A stretch of 64,000 nt of DNA from Pseudophaeomoniella oleicola (Eukaryota > Ascomycota > Eurotiomycetes > Phaeomoniellales > Phaeomoniellaceae), in the NCBI GenBank assembly GCA_003868215.1, contig QWDQ01000030.1:244747-308746 (forward strand), in the 5' to 3' direction. The notes below the pieces were generated by a model. That model was not told the DNA's origin, ran no database searches, and was given only the letters and a program-made list of their open reading frames with translations. Position 1 is the stretch's first letter. Each line of letters opens with the position of its first letter. A program made the translations under genes and the position numbers. Of the stretch, positions 10,774 through 21,666 are shown piece after piece.

Positions 10774-11954
10774 ATGGGACAATCCGTGACAGATAAGACT
10801 GCGGTCGTGACAGGAGCTGGCTCAGGTAAGCTTGATTAGCCAAATGCCTCCAAGATCTCGGGCTGACAGTGTTTGAAAGGCATCAACTTGGAATTCGCTC
10901 GGTTGCTGTTGCAGAAGGGCGCAAACGTACTGTTTGCTGATCTTAGCCTTCGGCCAGAAGCAAAACAGTTGGTAGACGAGTACTCTACTGGAGCCAAAGC
11001 GCGGGCACTGTTCCAGCAAACAGATGTAAGAGAGTGGGCTCAGCTTTCGTCAATGTTTGAGATTGCTTTGCAAAGATTCGGTCAGATCGACATTGTTTGC
11101 GCCGGCGCCGGAATCTATGAACCCCCATGGACCAATTTCTGGCATCCTCCTGGCTCACTGGAATCGAAGGATGCCGTTGATGGTGATCGCTATGCGCTCC
11201 TCGATATTAATCTCACGCATCCAATCCGTGTCACGCAGTTGGCGATCTCTTACTTTCTGCAAGATCCGTTGTTGGAGCAAAAGAACCCTAAGACCATCGT
11301 TCATATTTCATCTATTGCTGGCCAGAAGTCAGGGCCTGCTACTCCTATATACGGTAAGTGAAACAATCATTACCACAAGTGACTCTCCTCTTGTACATCA
11401 TTCGATGGCATTGATACGCGGGCAAATGGCCGTGCATGAATACCCCAGTCGACTTAATGAACATGCTGTCTGATGACTTCTACTTGGAGCTGATTCACTC
11501 AGTCTAAATGCTAACTCATATGCCAGTGGCCACGAAACATGCGATCAACGGTTTCGTCAGGAGCTTGGCCCCCTTGGAACATGAGCACGGCATAAGGGTC
11601 GCAGCTGTAGCTCCCGGTGTCATCCTCACTCCCCTGTGGACAGACCACCCAGAAAAGATGAAAGCGGTTAGTGATGCCGACGAATGGGTGCTGCCAGAAG
11701 AGGTGGGCGAGGCCATGTTGGCCCTAGTCGAAAAGGACTCCGTTCCAGAGTCACCAGGGCAGCCAGACTCGATCGCAATTCAGGGTGGGACTATATTGGA
11801 GGTCAGTAAAAACAAGTTGAGAGACGTCCAGATGTACAACGACCCAGGCCCAGGGTCGCGATCTGGAAATACGACGACATCATACGACAAAGTCCAAGAG
11901 GAGGCTTTGGAACAATTGAAGATTCCGGGTTGGGGACGAGTACAAATGAATTAG
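10774..11954 (+). CDS. short-chain dehydrogenase/reductase (15-PGDH-like)
   Basis: Exons 10774-10825, 10880-11353 and 11527-11954 give 317 residues. The cofactor motif TGAGSGIN (residues 13-20) is formed exactly across the first splice junction. Catalytic residues are Ser162 (HISSIAG) and Tyr175/Lys179 (YVATK), again rebuilt only by splicing. The usual NAG motif appears as CAGAG. The acidic residue after beta-2 (FADLS) favours NAD over NADP. The family is classical SDR; closest in feel are fungal proteins annotated as 15-hydroxyprostaglandin dehydrogenase-like, and the substrate is unknown. A 40-residue C-terminal extension beyond the fold ends in a Trp-Gly-Arg segment. It converges on the urea permease with only 38 bp between stop codons. 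Confidence 0.85.
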
Positions 11955-11992
11955 AGTAGTGATATTCTCTAGCCTTCTAATATAGTCCACTA

Positions 11993-14214
11993 TCACGCCG
12001 CCGCCTCTACACTCCCCGTAGGCTGTGCAGCCTTGGCCTTCTTCTTACCCATAAGTGCACTAAGATCTTTCCCTACACCCCTACAGATATCACGTAGCGC
12101 ACCCGTCGATTCGGCTACCGGGTAGATGACACAGATAACCATCGAACACCACACCCAGATGAAGCTCACGGTGACCCAGCCCTTGAAGAAAGGCCGTGAG
12201 AACACGTAGCCTGTACCGAAAAGCGTAAACGGCACCAGGATGAGCGCGACCAAGATAAACACCCAGTTCGCCACAATGGCAAGCCTCTCGCTCTTTTTCA
12301 CCAAGACAGGATCCATCGGCTCGATTTGCTTCGCTTCTAGATAGTCGACGATTTCGTTACCGGTGGGTGCCAGCGTCGCGGGCTCAGGGTCACTCCTCGG
12401 TTCCTGTACGCTTTTCTCGCCGGGTTCAGATGCGGTTTTGTCGGCATCTGCCTTTGCCTCTTTCCCCGGTGACACTGTGCCTGAGTCAGCGTTTGACGGA
12501 ACGGCGACTCCGTTAATCTTCGCAACCCGATCGGCGTCGTCGTGCTGGTGCTTTTTGGGGAAAATGAAGGACAGGATGATGGCAGCCAACGCTCCGGTGC
12601 CCCAACTGGTGATGTTCCCTGCTACCGCATTCGTGACATCACCCGTAGTTGCCACAGAGATCGTTCCACTCCTTTTGGTTGTGGTGATGAACCACGCGAT
12701 CAGACCAGCCGAGAGACCGATGAATGGGCTAGCGATAGCCGCCACTGTGCTCATTTTTGACCACAGCAGCACCAATCCGACGGGTACACTGGCCCCGCCA
12801 ACAATAATTCCAAGGACAGTCAGGAGCCAGGTTAGGTTGATGTTGACAGCGTTCAGGATGCAGCAGAAAACAGCGAGGATGAGAGCATAAATAATGATAC
12901 CGACATGACTCATGTTGACTAGTTGATGCGGTGTGGCCGACGGCTTGATGTATGTCTTGTAGATGTCGAATGTTATAAGCGAGGAGACGGCGATGAGCTC
13001 CGCACTAGTACTGGAAGTGACGGCCATAAAGAGAAGCAGCAGCAGGAGGCCAGCTCCTCCCTTTCCAAGCAAGGTGATGGCAGTTGCGGGAGACGAGAGG
13101 CCGGCCCCAGTCTGTGCTGCAGTCAAAGGGTTTGGATACGTGGGAAAGTTTGGGCTCCCGGTCAACGCTGCGCAGCCGAGTCCCATACAAGTGGCAAAAC
13201 CGAATGGGATTCCGTACCATGCGATTCCGCCAAACAGATAGGCCTTCACACTAGTCTCCGGTCGCGATGCAATAGCTCGTTGCCAGTATGCTTGATCAAG
13301 CCACACGGTTGAGAAACCAGCGACGAAAAGGTCGACAGCGAAAACAAGTCCGTCAACGGATCTGAAGGTAAGAAATGATCCATGGCCAGCATTTCTAGCT
13401 ATCGGCATTCTCTCGCTGGCCTCCATGAGCAGATCATAGAAGCGATCAAGGCTACCTATCTCGTCCGAAGTTGCATACATCTACCTCTGTTAGACTAACA
13501 CGCATATGGCTCTAACTTTTCTTGACTTACACTCAGACCGAAGATGAAGATTGAGACAAACAGAATGACAGTGTGCACATAGTCTGCGATGAAGGTGCTG
13601 CGGAGGCCCCCTGCAATGACATAGGCAGCTACCTGGATACAGTGAGTCATTGGTATGCATTTCTAGCCACTATTACCTACCACAAGGGGGATGAGAAAAC
13701 AAGCTGCATAAACATTCATGCCTGTAAGAGCTCCAACGACTTGAGAGCCACCCAAGTTCAGACAAGCTCCAACCAACATATTGGTCGCGAAACCGTTGAA
13801 TAGATATGTGACATGCGCCACTTTTCCATGCCTCACTAGCATGATTTCAGGATATGTATGAGCTCCAGGGCAGTTGGCCTTGATCTTGATTGCTATCAAG
13901 GCAAACAGCAAGATCTGGAGAGTGCCGGTGGCGCCATACCACATAGGTCCATCGATACCATATTCGTAAGCAAAGGTCGAGCTTGTTAGCAGCGTCGCGG
14001 ACCACGTCCAAGACGAAACGATACCAGCAGCAATCAAACCAGGTTTCACATTCCGGGAAGCTGTGTTAAACTCCTCGGGCTGGCCAGTGGAGTACATTGT
14101 GTACCTGTTTTGGAGGAAGGTAATCCCTAACATGAGGACAGCGAAGAACCCTCCAATCCCGATGACGATGCCATAGCCAAAGCCGGGAGGGAGGACTTGT
14201 AGACCGGTCGACAT
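11993..14214 (-). CDS. DUR3: urea active transporter, sodium:solute symporter family
   Basis: Exons 14214-13681, 13632-13531 and 13480-11993, all phase 0, joining to 707 residues, the usual size for fungal DUR3. The ATG at 14214 (MSTGLQVLPPGFGYG) is chosen because family members start directly before the first helix. The track-length frame beginning at 14328 lies in the leader. Family signatures are YGIVIGIGGFFA, SRNVKPGLIAAGIVSSWTWSATLL, AYEYGIDGPMWYGATGTLQI, CPGAHTYPEIM and VIAGGLRSTFIADYVHT. About 15 hydrophobic segments are visible, and a charged cytosolic loop lies near residues 530-590. It should drive high-affinity proton-coupled uptake of urea (possibly polyamines) at the plasma membrane. 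Four GATAAG sites upstream suggest AreA-type nitrogen control. Confidence 0.92.
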
Positions 14215-14302
14215 GGCGACGTTAGACGAAGCAGGATAGTCGTTAACAAGAAGAGAGAGGTTGCTGGCGAGATGGTACCAGGATACATGGCTGAGGCTGA
14301 TC

Positions 14303-14310
14303 TTTATATA
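14303..14310 (-). promoter_or_regulatory. TATA box of the DUR3 gene
   Basis: On the minus strand this reads TATATAAA, about 90 bp upstream of the ATG at 14214. Predicted from sequence and spacing. Confidence 0.5.
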
Positions 14311-14402
14311 ACAGGACGAGATCGACAAAGACGAGAGTCCTCGGAGAAGACCTACCTACGTTTGATACCTCGTTACTGCACCCTTTTTGGCAGGACCGTT
14401 GA

Positions 14403-14865
14403 GATAAGGCACAGAACATCATCGCGAAGGCTGCTTGAAATGCATGATAAGACTGCCCAAGGCAGTATAGTCACCAAACTCAAGATTCCTTGGTATTTCT
14501 TGGACGGAGCAATGACACATGCAATCAAGCAGATTTATAGACAAAATGTTGATAAGACCCCGGCTCCTGGTTCGGGTTTCCATTAGTGATCGTCGGGAAC
14601 GACCATGTTCAACAGTGGGGGTTACGATTTGAGCACGATCAGAGCGTCTTCTTGGTTGAGCTCGTCAGGCCAGCGAGCCAGGTTATACCCAAAGAGGTTC
14701 GTAGATCTAGGACGTCCTCAGAGCCCAAAAAATCTTGATATTGTAGAAAGGAGCATGTTACTTGCGTGTCGAGATATAGTTGTATCCTCGAAGTCACTTT
14801 GACGTTGTAGTTGTCGGAAAGGTTTAGGTTGATGAGTGCAATAATCGGTGGGTGTTCGGGATAAG
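14403..14865. promoter_or_regulatory. four GATAAG sites between DUR3 and the AVT-like gene
   Basis: GATAAG occurs at 14403-14408, 14446-14451, 14551-14556 and 14860-14865, all on the plus strand. GATA factors of the AreA/NIT2 family bind HGATAR, and DUR3 orthologues are classic targets of nitrogen metabolite repression. The sites are seen; their use is inferred. Confidence 0.5.
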
Positions 14866-15121
14866 GAGAAAGAAGGCTAAACGGTTCTCCCGCAATTTTC
14901 GGTTTCGGCTTTTGCTCTCGTGGCTCATCTTGACTTTCTTTTCCGTTTGAAGACCCCTACACAGTTCAACACAGCGCACAGCATTACAGGCGGGAAATCA
15001 GTGTCAAGGTGACTGGGAAACATTTTGGAAGTCTATAGCAGGCGACAAGTTATGCCGATCGGGGTTTGAGGGGTCTGGTATCTACATCGCGCAACACAGG
15101 TGCACCTCGAGCCTACCCGAC

Positions 15122-16799
15122 ATGGTTTTCGCATCAGGGGCCGACGATGAGGGCAATCACTCTTCAAGCAGTTCGCATTCGAATGGTGGGGGACGAAGGC
15201 AAGGCTCTCGAGTTTCAACAAGTTCCCTCCAATACTAACAAATCATCAGTCGCCCTGCGTCTCATCGGAAGCGACATCTTTCAATTGCCCTAGGCCAAGC
15301 AAGTTGGCTTAGTAGCAACATCAACCTAGTCAACACTATCGTCGGAGCCGGTGTGCTTGCAATGCCGTTGGCTATGTCACGAATGGGATTGCTGCTGGGC
15401 ACAATCATCATCATATGGTCTGGCTTGACCGCCGGCTTCGGGCTTTATCTCCAAACACGATGTTCGAAATATCTCGAACAAGGATCAGCCTCGTTCTTCG
15501 CCCTTTCTCAACTCACATATCCGAATTTAGCGGTCATCTTTGACGCGGCTATTGCTGTCAAGTGCTTTGGTGTCGGAGTCAGTTACCTCATCATTATTGG
15601 GGATTTGATGCCGGGTGTCGTTCGGGGATTTCGGGATGGCGCAGACGCGGCCCCTTTCCTAATCGACAGACATTTCTGGATCACAGCGTTCATGTAATGC
15701 AGACCCCCAATCTAGAGCTGGAGAATGGTGCTGACCTCAGTACAGGCTTGTTTGCATTCCCCTTTCCTTTCTCCGCCGTTTGGATTCTCTAAAGTATACT
15801 TCGGTCATTGCTCTGATCTCCATCGGATACTTGGTTATACTTGTGGTCTATCATTTCGCTGCAGGAGACACGGTAGATCCAGAGCGCTCACCGCTTCGTT
15901 TGGTCCATTGGCAAAGCCCTCTGGCTACATTGAGCTCCTTCCCTGTCATTGTGTTTGCATACACATGTCATCAAAATGTGAGCAATGGTTCTCCAAAGTG
16001 ATCTACGTGTTCTAACAACTACTAGATGTTCTCAATCGTGAACGAGATCGCCGACAACTCCCATTTTCAATTGACATCAGTGGTTGCATCGTCCATTGGT
16101 TCAGCTGCCACTATCTATATCCTCGTCGCGATTACAGGGTATCTCTCATTTGGGAACGAGATTGGAGGTAATATTGTGGCGCAGTACGCTCCTTCTGTAT
16201 CTGCTACAATTGGAAGAGCGGCCATTGTGGTCCTCGTGATGTTTTCATACCCGCTGCAGGTGCACCCCTGTAGAGCCAGCGTAGACGCCGTGCTCAAGTG
16301 GCGCCCACTCAAGACGAAAAACAAGGCTCCCGAGGAGAATCCGAACAACCCGTTACTGCCTGCGAACAAACGTGGCGAGGAGATGGGCGAAATTCGGTTT
16401 GCCGCAGTTACCACGGTCATCATCATTTTGAGTTATGTCGTGGCAATGAGTGTTTCCAGCCTTGAGCAAGTGCTTGCCTATGTGGGAAGCACCGGTAGCA
16501 CTTCAATCTCGTTCATCCTGCCGGGACTTTTCTACTACAAGATCTCGTCTCCTGACTCGCCATTGCATCAAAGGCTCGTCAAACAGGAGGACGATTATGA
16601 TGTGGACGAGGAAGTGGGAGTTGAAGGAGAGGGCTTATTATCTGGAAATGGAATGCTCAGCGCCGGCGGTGTTCTACGAAACACGAAGTCGTTCAGAAGA
16701 AATCTATTGCGAAAGCTAAGCCTTGCATTGGCCATATACGGCGTTGTGGTCATGGTTGTCTGTTTGGTGACGAATACATTCTTCATCGTGGCGCACTAG
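15122..16799 (+). CDS. amino-acid transporter, AVT (vacuolar) type
   Basis: Model: exons 15122-15211, 15272-15693, 15746-15977 and 16026-16799, giving 505 residues. The last two introns are clear. The first is less so: the branch-like TACTAAC and nearest CAG give the wrong phase, and only the AG at 15270-15271 keeps frame. The conserved Aa_trans fold begins at LGQASWLSSNINLVNTIVGA. It has about 11 membrane segments and the YTCHQN motif at the third junction. The N-terminus is short, Ser/Gly-rich and cytosolic. A loop of about 60 acidic and Ser-rich residues precedes the last helix. S. cerevisiae AVT5/6/7 and S. pombe Avt5 relatives export amino acids from, or import them into, the vacuole. 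The substrate is not readable. Confidence 0.83.
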
Positions 16800-17295
16800 A
16801 TCTGGCCGGGGAGTTGGAGCGTTCTTATTGTCTGATTAGAGAGCTAGTTTCTTGCATGGGTAACCTGTACAGTATTGAAAGACTTTTGCCTGATACATTT
16901 CTCAGCTTCGGAAGCCTAATATTGAAGATGTCCCTCTCCGTCTCATGCTTGCGATTTGGCTTGTACGAGATCATCAAGGACGACTTTGAGATGCAACAGT
17001 AACATCCACCGGCGTACTTGAAAATCGGTTGTCTACTTGCGATTTGGCGTGTACGAAGGCACCAAGCGATTCTAGAAGGAACGAGGGAAGTACGATAGTA
17101 CAAAGATCATCTTGCAGCCCCGCAGAATCCGGAAAATTGTGGGACACCATGTCCTCGGTCTCCATACATCATTGTCGTACGTAGTATTCCATCGCATCCG
17201 TCCATCTTTACCTATTCTCACCACCACCACTTCTATCATCCTAAGGCTGTCTGAGACAGAGCGAAGCTCACATATCTACTCCTACTGACACCGTC
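16800..17295. other. intergenic, about 500 bp
   Basis: 3' flank of the AVT-like gene and promoter of the Bax-inhibitor gene. A near-direct repeat is present: GATTTGGC(T/G)TGTACGA at about 16954 and 17041. No gene seen. Confidence 0.5.
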
Positions 17296-18181
17296 ATGTC
17301 GTCGGCTAAGTACCAGCCTGCGCCTCAACGCGACTCTCTGGAAGACCAGAATTACGATCAACCGCCACCATCATACCAGGCTACAGCCGCCGGCCCAAGT
17401 GCTTCTCTACTTGGACCGCCTCGGAGCGAGGATGATAATGTCCCAGATGACTTCAAGGTATGGCCTCGCAAGGATGCTCTGATACCAGTATTCCTCTTAT
17501 TAACGACCAACTCAGTTCGGCGGTTCCATCGCCGAAGCTACTCTCGATATTCGCATGCAATTCATCCGCAAAGTCTACTCGATATTGACGGCACAGCTCT
17601 TACTTACGACTATACTTTCTTCCGTGTCTTTCTTCTCGACTACATACCGATCATGGATTCAGACAAACGCGTGGATGATGTGGATATCGCTCTTCGGCGC
17701 AATCGGATTTATGCTTGCCACCTATTGGAAGCGTAAATCTTACCCTACGAACCTCCTATTCCTCACAGGCTTTACAGCTCTGGAAGCCTATTCGATTAGT
17801 GTCATCACCTCTTTCTACGAATCGAGGATCGTCGTCGAGGCACTCGTCATTACTCTTGGTATCTTCGTTGCGCTCACCGTTTTTGCCTGTCAGTCAAAGT
17901 ATGACTTTACCAGCTGGATTCCGTACCTCTTTACGGCGCTCTGGGTCATGCTCATCTTTGGATTCATGGCCGCATTCTTCCCTCATGGCGGTAAGGTCGA
18001 ACTGGCTTATGGTGTCGTGGGAGCATTGCTCTTCAGCGCCTACATTCTGGTTGATACCCAGCTTGTGATCCGCCATTATCACGTCGAGGAGGAGATTGCT
18101 GCTGCAATCAGCCTGTATCTCGACATCATCAACCTTTTCCTCTCCATCTTGAGGATTCTTAACAGCCAGAACAACAACTAA
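17296..18181 (+). CDS. BXI1: Bax inhibitor-1 / Lifeguard family membrane protein
   Basis: Exons 17296-17457 and 17516-18181, giving 275 residues. The 58-bp intron starts GTATGG and ends CTCAG. The N-terminal 55 residues are hydrophilic and Pro/Gln-rich, with a QPPPSYQ motif near residues 22-28. After IRMQFIRKVYSIL come seven hydrophobic segments, and the family's C-terminal signature follows: DTQLVIRHYHVEEEIAAA and SLYLDIINLFLSILRIL. Members sit in the ER or vacuole membrane, act as pH-sensitive calcium leak channels and modulate cell death and the unfolded protein response. The S. cerevisiae counterpart is BXI1/YNL305C. Family identity is clear; the physiological role here is inferred. Confidence 0.9.
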
Positions 18182-18617
18182 GAGTGGTCTGGAGAAAGTG
18201 TAGAGATGTTGATCGTGCGTATGCGGAGTCGTTTCTTGTGGAATCATCAGTTCTGGGGTACTTTCTTGGTAGTGAGCATGTTCTAATATTCCTGTGCGAT
18301 GGCTTTTTGGAATTCAGCGCATATAACTTGTTAGAAATTGAAATGCAGAAATAGCTACTTATCATTCCAGCCCAATTGAGGGAGATAATCTAAAATACGT
18401 GATTGTAGCAAATATTCGCCTAACTCCTGCGCTGGCAGCCCCAGTAGAACCCAACCTCATGTCAAAAATCATCTATCCCCCTTGACCACACACCGATAAT
18501 GCGTCGCTGAAATATGCCATGAAGACCAGAACGGTCTTCGTGTTGAATAAAGAAGCCCGGTCCATTTTGCGCCCGAACCAGAACCAGCAGTCACTACTGT
18601 GATCTTCGTTTGTTTGC
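18182..18617. other. convergent intergenic region
   Basis: Shared 3' flank of the Bax-inhibitor and E2 genes, 436 bp. No gene or repeat recognised. Confidence 0.5.
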
Positions 18618-19353
18618 TCACTCGTTGTCTTCATCATCCGAAGGGCTATCGTCTTCGTCTTCGTCCTCGTCCATGTCGTCATCGTTCAATTCCATATCCG
18701 AATCACTGCCACCAAAGCTATCAATGTCCACATCGCTGTCGGCCCAGAAGTCGTCGTCCAATTTTTCTTCGACCTTTGGCTTCGTAGACTCGTGCGTGGG
18801 CATGACAAATCCTTCTGGGATGTCCAGCTTGCTTCTCTCAACGTCCTGCTTGACTCGCTTGTTGTATGTCTGTGGTTCTTTGCGTAAGAGGACGCCAGCG
18901 TCGACATTGGCGGGTGATGAGACTTCTGCATCGTCCAAGAGAGACAGAATCGAGATGAGCACGGTTTCGGCACGTTGGATAGGGGACCAGCGCTCTGCGG
19001 CCGATTCGCCAGACATCGCGTCGTCACCGGGGGTGTGTAAGATGGAAATGCATAATCTGCCGTCCGGATAGATATTTGGGTGGTACAAGGGTCGTAAGAA
19101 CTGGAATGTCGGTGGAGAGTAGGGGTAATCCTTAGGAAACCTCATTCGAGCCTTGAAATAGCCACCATAGTAGAGAGAGTCGGGATTGATGACGACGAGA
19201 GCCAGTTCCCAGGTGTAGATATCGTTGTCTTTCAACTACCATTGGATTAGCAGACGTCGCCATATATTTTAGGATTCTTACTTCAATGTTGACCCATTTC
19301 TCCTTCTGTAAATCTTTCAATTCATTCATCAAAAGCTTGCTGCTTGATGACAT
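18618..19353 (-). CDS. CDC34: ubiquitin-conjugating enzyme E2, CDC34 type
   Basis: Exons 19353-19282 and 19235-18618, giving 229 residues. The ATG at 19353 (MSSSSKLLMNELKDL) is the first true ATG; the frame further upstream has only non-ATG codons. The UBC fold shows FPKDYPYSPPTF, the HPN triad and catalytic Cys86 in GRLCISILH. The acidic loop after the cysteine (HTPGDDAMSGESAAERWSP) is diagnostic of the Cdc34/UBC3 class. The C-terminus ends in a highly acidic tail, also typical of Cdc34, which binds the basic canyon of cullin. The enzyme works with SCF ligases to build Lys48 chains on cell-cycle regulators. Confidence 0.92.
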
Positions 19354-21666
19354 GCTGGTGGAGTTGTCTCCGTTCACGCGCAGGTGACTCAAGAAGGGAG
19401 GAGGCGCTCCTTAGGATGATCTGAAGTTTGTGTCTCGACGGCAATAGTAGATTGAGTGGCCAAGAGATACACGGATTTAGGAACAGGTGCTGTCAACGTA
19501 AAAGAGGTGTCAGAGGCATCAAAGCCGGTTGTCGCAGTACGTTGGTGAGGCAGGATCGAGCCGAGGACGGAGATTGACGTGAGACTGGTGGGAAAGTGGC
19601 GGAACAAAGACTGCGGTCTTCAATGGTTTGTAATCTTCCCAAGAAAATGTTGATGCTCAAATAGAAAGTTATAGATTGACGGATCTTCACAAATTCAATT
19701 GATGATACTTTCAGAGATTCATGGTTCAACCAGTGAATGGTATATAGCACTGAGTGTACAGAGTACTTCCCGCCCTTATCTTGGTAACCGCGCAGTTGTT
19801 TATCGGTGAGGGTTCTGGCCACCGGCTGAAAGCGCCCCGTCAGGTTAGGAGGTATGCAACATGTGCGTAACTTGATTATTAGTAAGTATGGGGGAAGATC
19901 AAGTGGGATAACTTACTGGCAATGCATGATCATTTATCCTGTCTGCAACCGTGACTGTAACGTCTACTAAGATAAGCAGAGCATATATGTTTATTCTTCA
20001 TTTCATCCTCTTGTGCCTATTCAGAAGCTCTGTTTAGGATAATACGAATTACCTCAACATCCACTAAGTGTTTCGTCTCATGACAATCCAGACCTTCCAA
20101 GTATTCCCTCATTCTTGTCGGATGATGACCTGAGAATATATTTGGGTGCAACAAGCATCAGGTGATATCATGAACCCATCACCTCTGATAGGTGCCATTG
20201 GTCCTTGAAGGATATTTTCTACATGTAAGAAGACGAGAAGGGGTATGCGGTGAACTAGGTTCAGCACTGGAAACTCGTCCTATTCTGCCTGTACACCTGC
20301 CCTTAGCATTTGCTAGGAAGCAAGCCATTTGCGTGAAAACAAACAGTTAAGCAGGTATGTTTCCATATCGCAAATAGCCTTATCGCAGATCTGTCATCTG
20401 CCCCGGTCAGTGTTGTTTCTGATCCGCCTTATCTCTGATAACTTAGCAGTCGGAGAAGGGAGACGGAGTACCGTAGTAAGAATGCATGCGCCAGCATGGT
20501 CCATAACTACCTGACTACGGTATGCGTACTAACGTACTCTCCTCGGCTGTGGACCGTTCGGCCCATTATGAATCTTCTCTTTCTTTCTTTCTTAGCCTCT
20601 CTTGCCAATGCTCCGTCTCCCCTATAGACAAGTCTTGCTGCGTTCGCGTTGCAGCAACGGCAACCGTTCCTTCGGAGCTAGATCAATCGAGGTTCGCGTG
20701 GTTACATGGGACAATCCTGATGGATCTGCTCTAATATTTCTCTGGAAGAAAGAGAAAGCGGAGCTCAGAAGTATGACCCAGTCCACCGACTCCAAGGTGT
20801 CAGGGCGAGACGAAGCCCATGGGAAGTTAGGGTAGACTATACGCGCTTCGTCCTACTAGTGCTCTCTCTATTCCTTCACCTATGTACGGTATGCCTCATG
20901 GCCGTACAGTAGATAGATGAACGGTCGGCTCGTCGGTACTATGGTCTTCCACTTGATGTCAGATTTGTTGACCTCTAGCCCGAGTGCTGGGATGTTGGAT
21001 GGGACTGAGTGGCATGCTATTACTCCAGTGGTGTAATACTAAGGTACCTACCTAGGTACTTGTAATCGCAAACTGCACAACGATGCACCTCGCACTTTCG
21101 CAAAGCTCGGGATTCAATGGACCGCATAGCACCAAAGTGGACAAAGAACTCCGATAGGTTACACAAAATATGAACTTCAGCAATACTTTTTACACCTGCT
21201 GCTGTGCTACTTTTATTCTACCATGAAGATTGAGGATTGATTCTGACCTGGAAACCAATTAAGCTATTATCATAATCCCATTCATTTCGCCAGTTACTAC
21301 ATACCTCATACCTAACATAGGTGCTCTTACAAGTGTCAATTGACCAAGGAATAATTAAGAAAGAACTTCGAGATAGCGGGGCCGTCCAATTGCCTCCACT
21401 TGCCCATTCCTACATCTGCAGGTCGCTCAATTTTGGTCGATAAACAACTTGAACTTTCCTGGGATCTTATGTTTATTCACCAATTGCACTTGCTGCAATA
21501 GACAGCATCTCCTATCTTAACACTTGCCGTTGACTTGCCATCCTCAACTGTGTTGTTCGAGTCTGAGGAACTAGGCGGAACATGTCCATCGTTGGAGGCC
21601 GTCGTGTTGTCCAGGCTTAGGTATTTTATCGGTAGACGTTGAGGCCGTCCGTATCTTTCGACGAAC
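19354..21666. other. divergent intergenic region, 2.3 kb
   Basis: Between the CDC34 and ABC transporter starts. AAGGTACCTACCTAGGTACT lies at 21041-21060 and TACGGAGTACCGTAGTA-like motifs near 20464 and 20516. Candidate frames of 60-109 codons start at non-ATG codons or overlap each other, and none looks like protein. I call no gene, but a non-coding transcript cannot be excluded. Confidence 0.5.

Noticed and set aside
19493-19822. 109-codon minus-strand frame upstream of CDC34
   Set aside because: Starts at GTG, not ATG, and lies in the probable 5' leader of CDC34.
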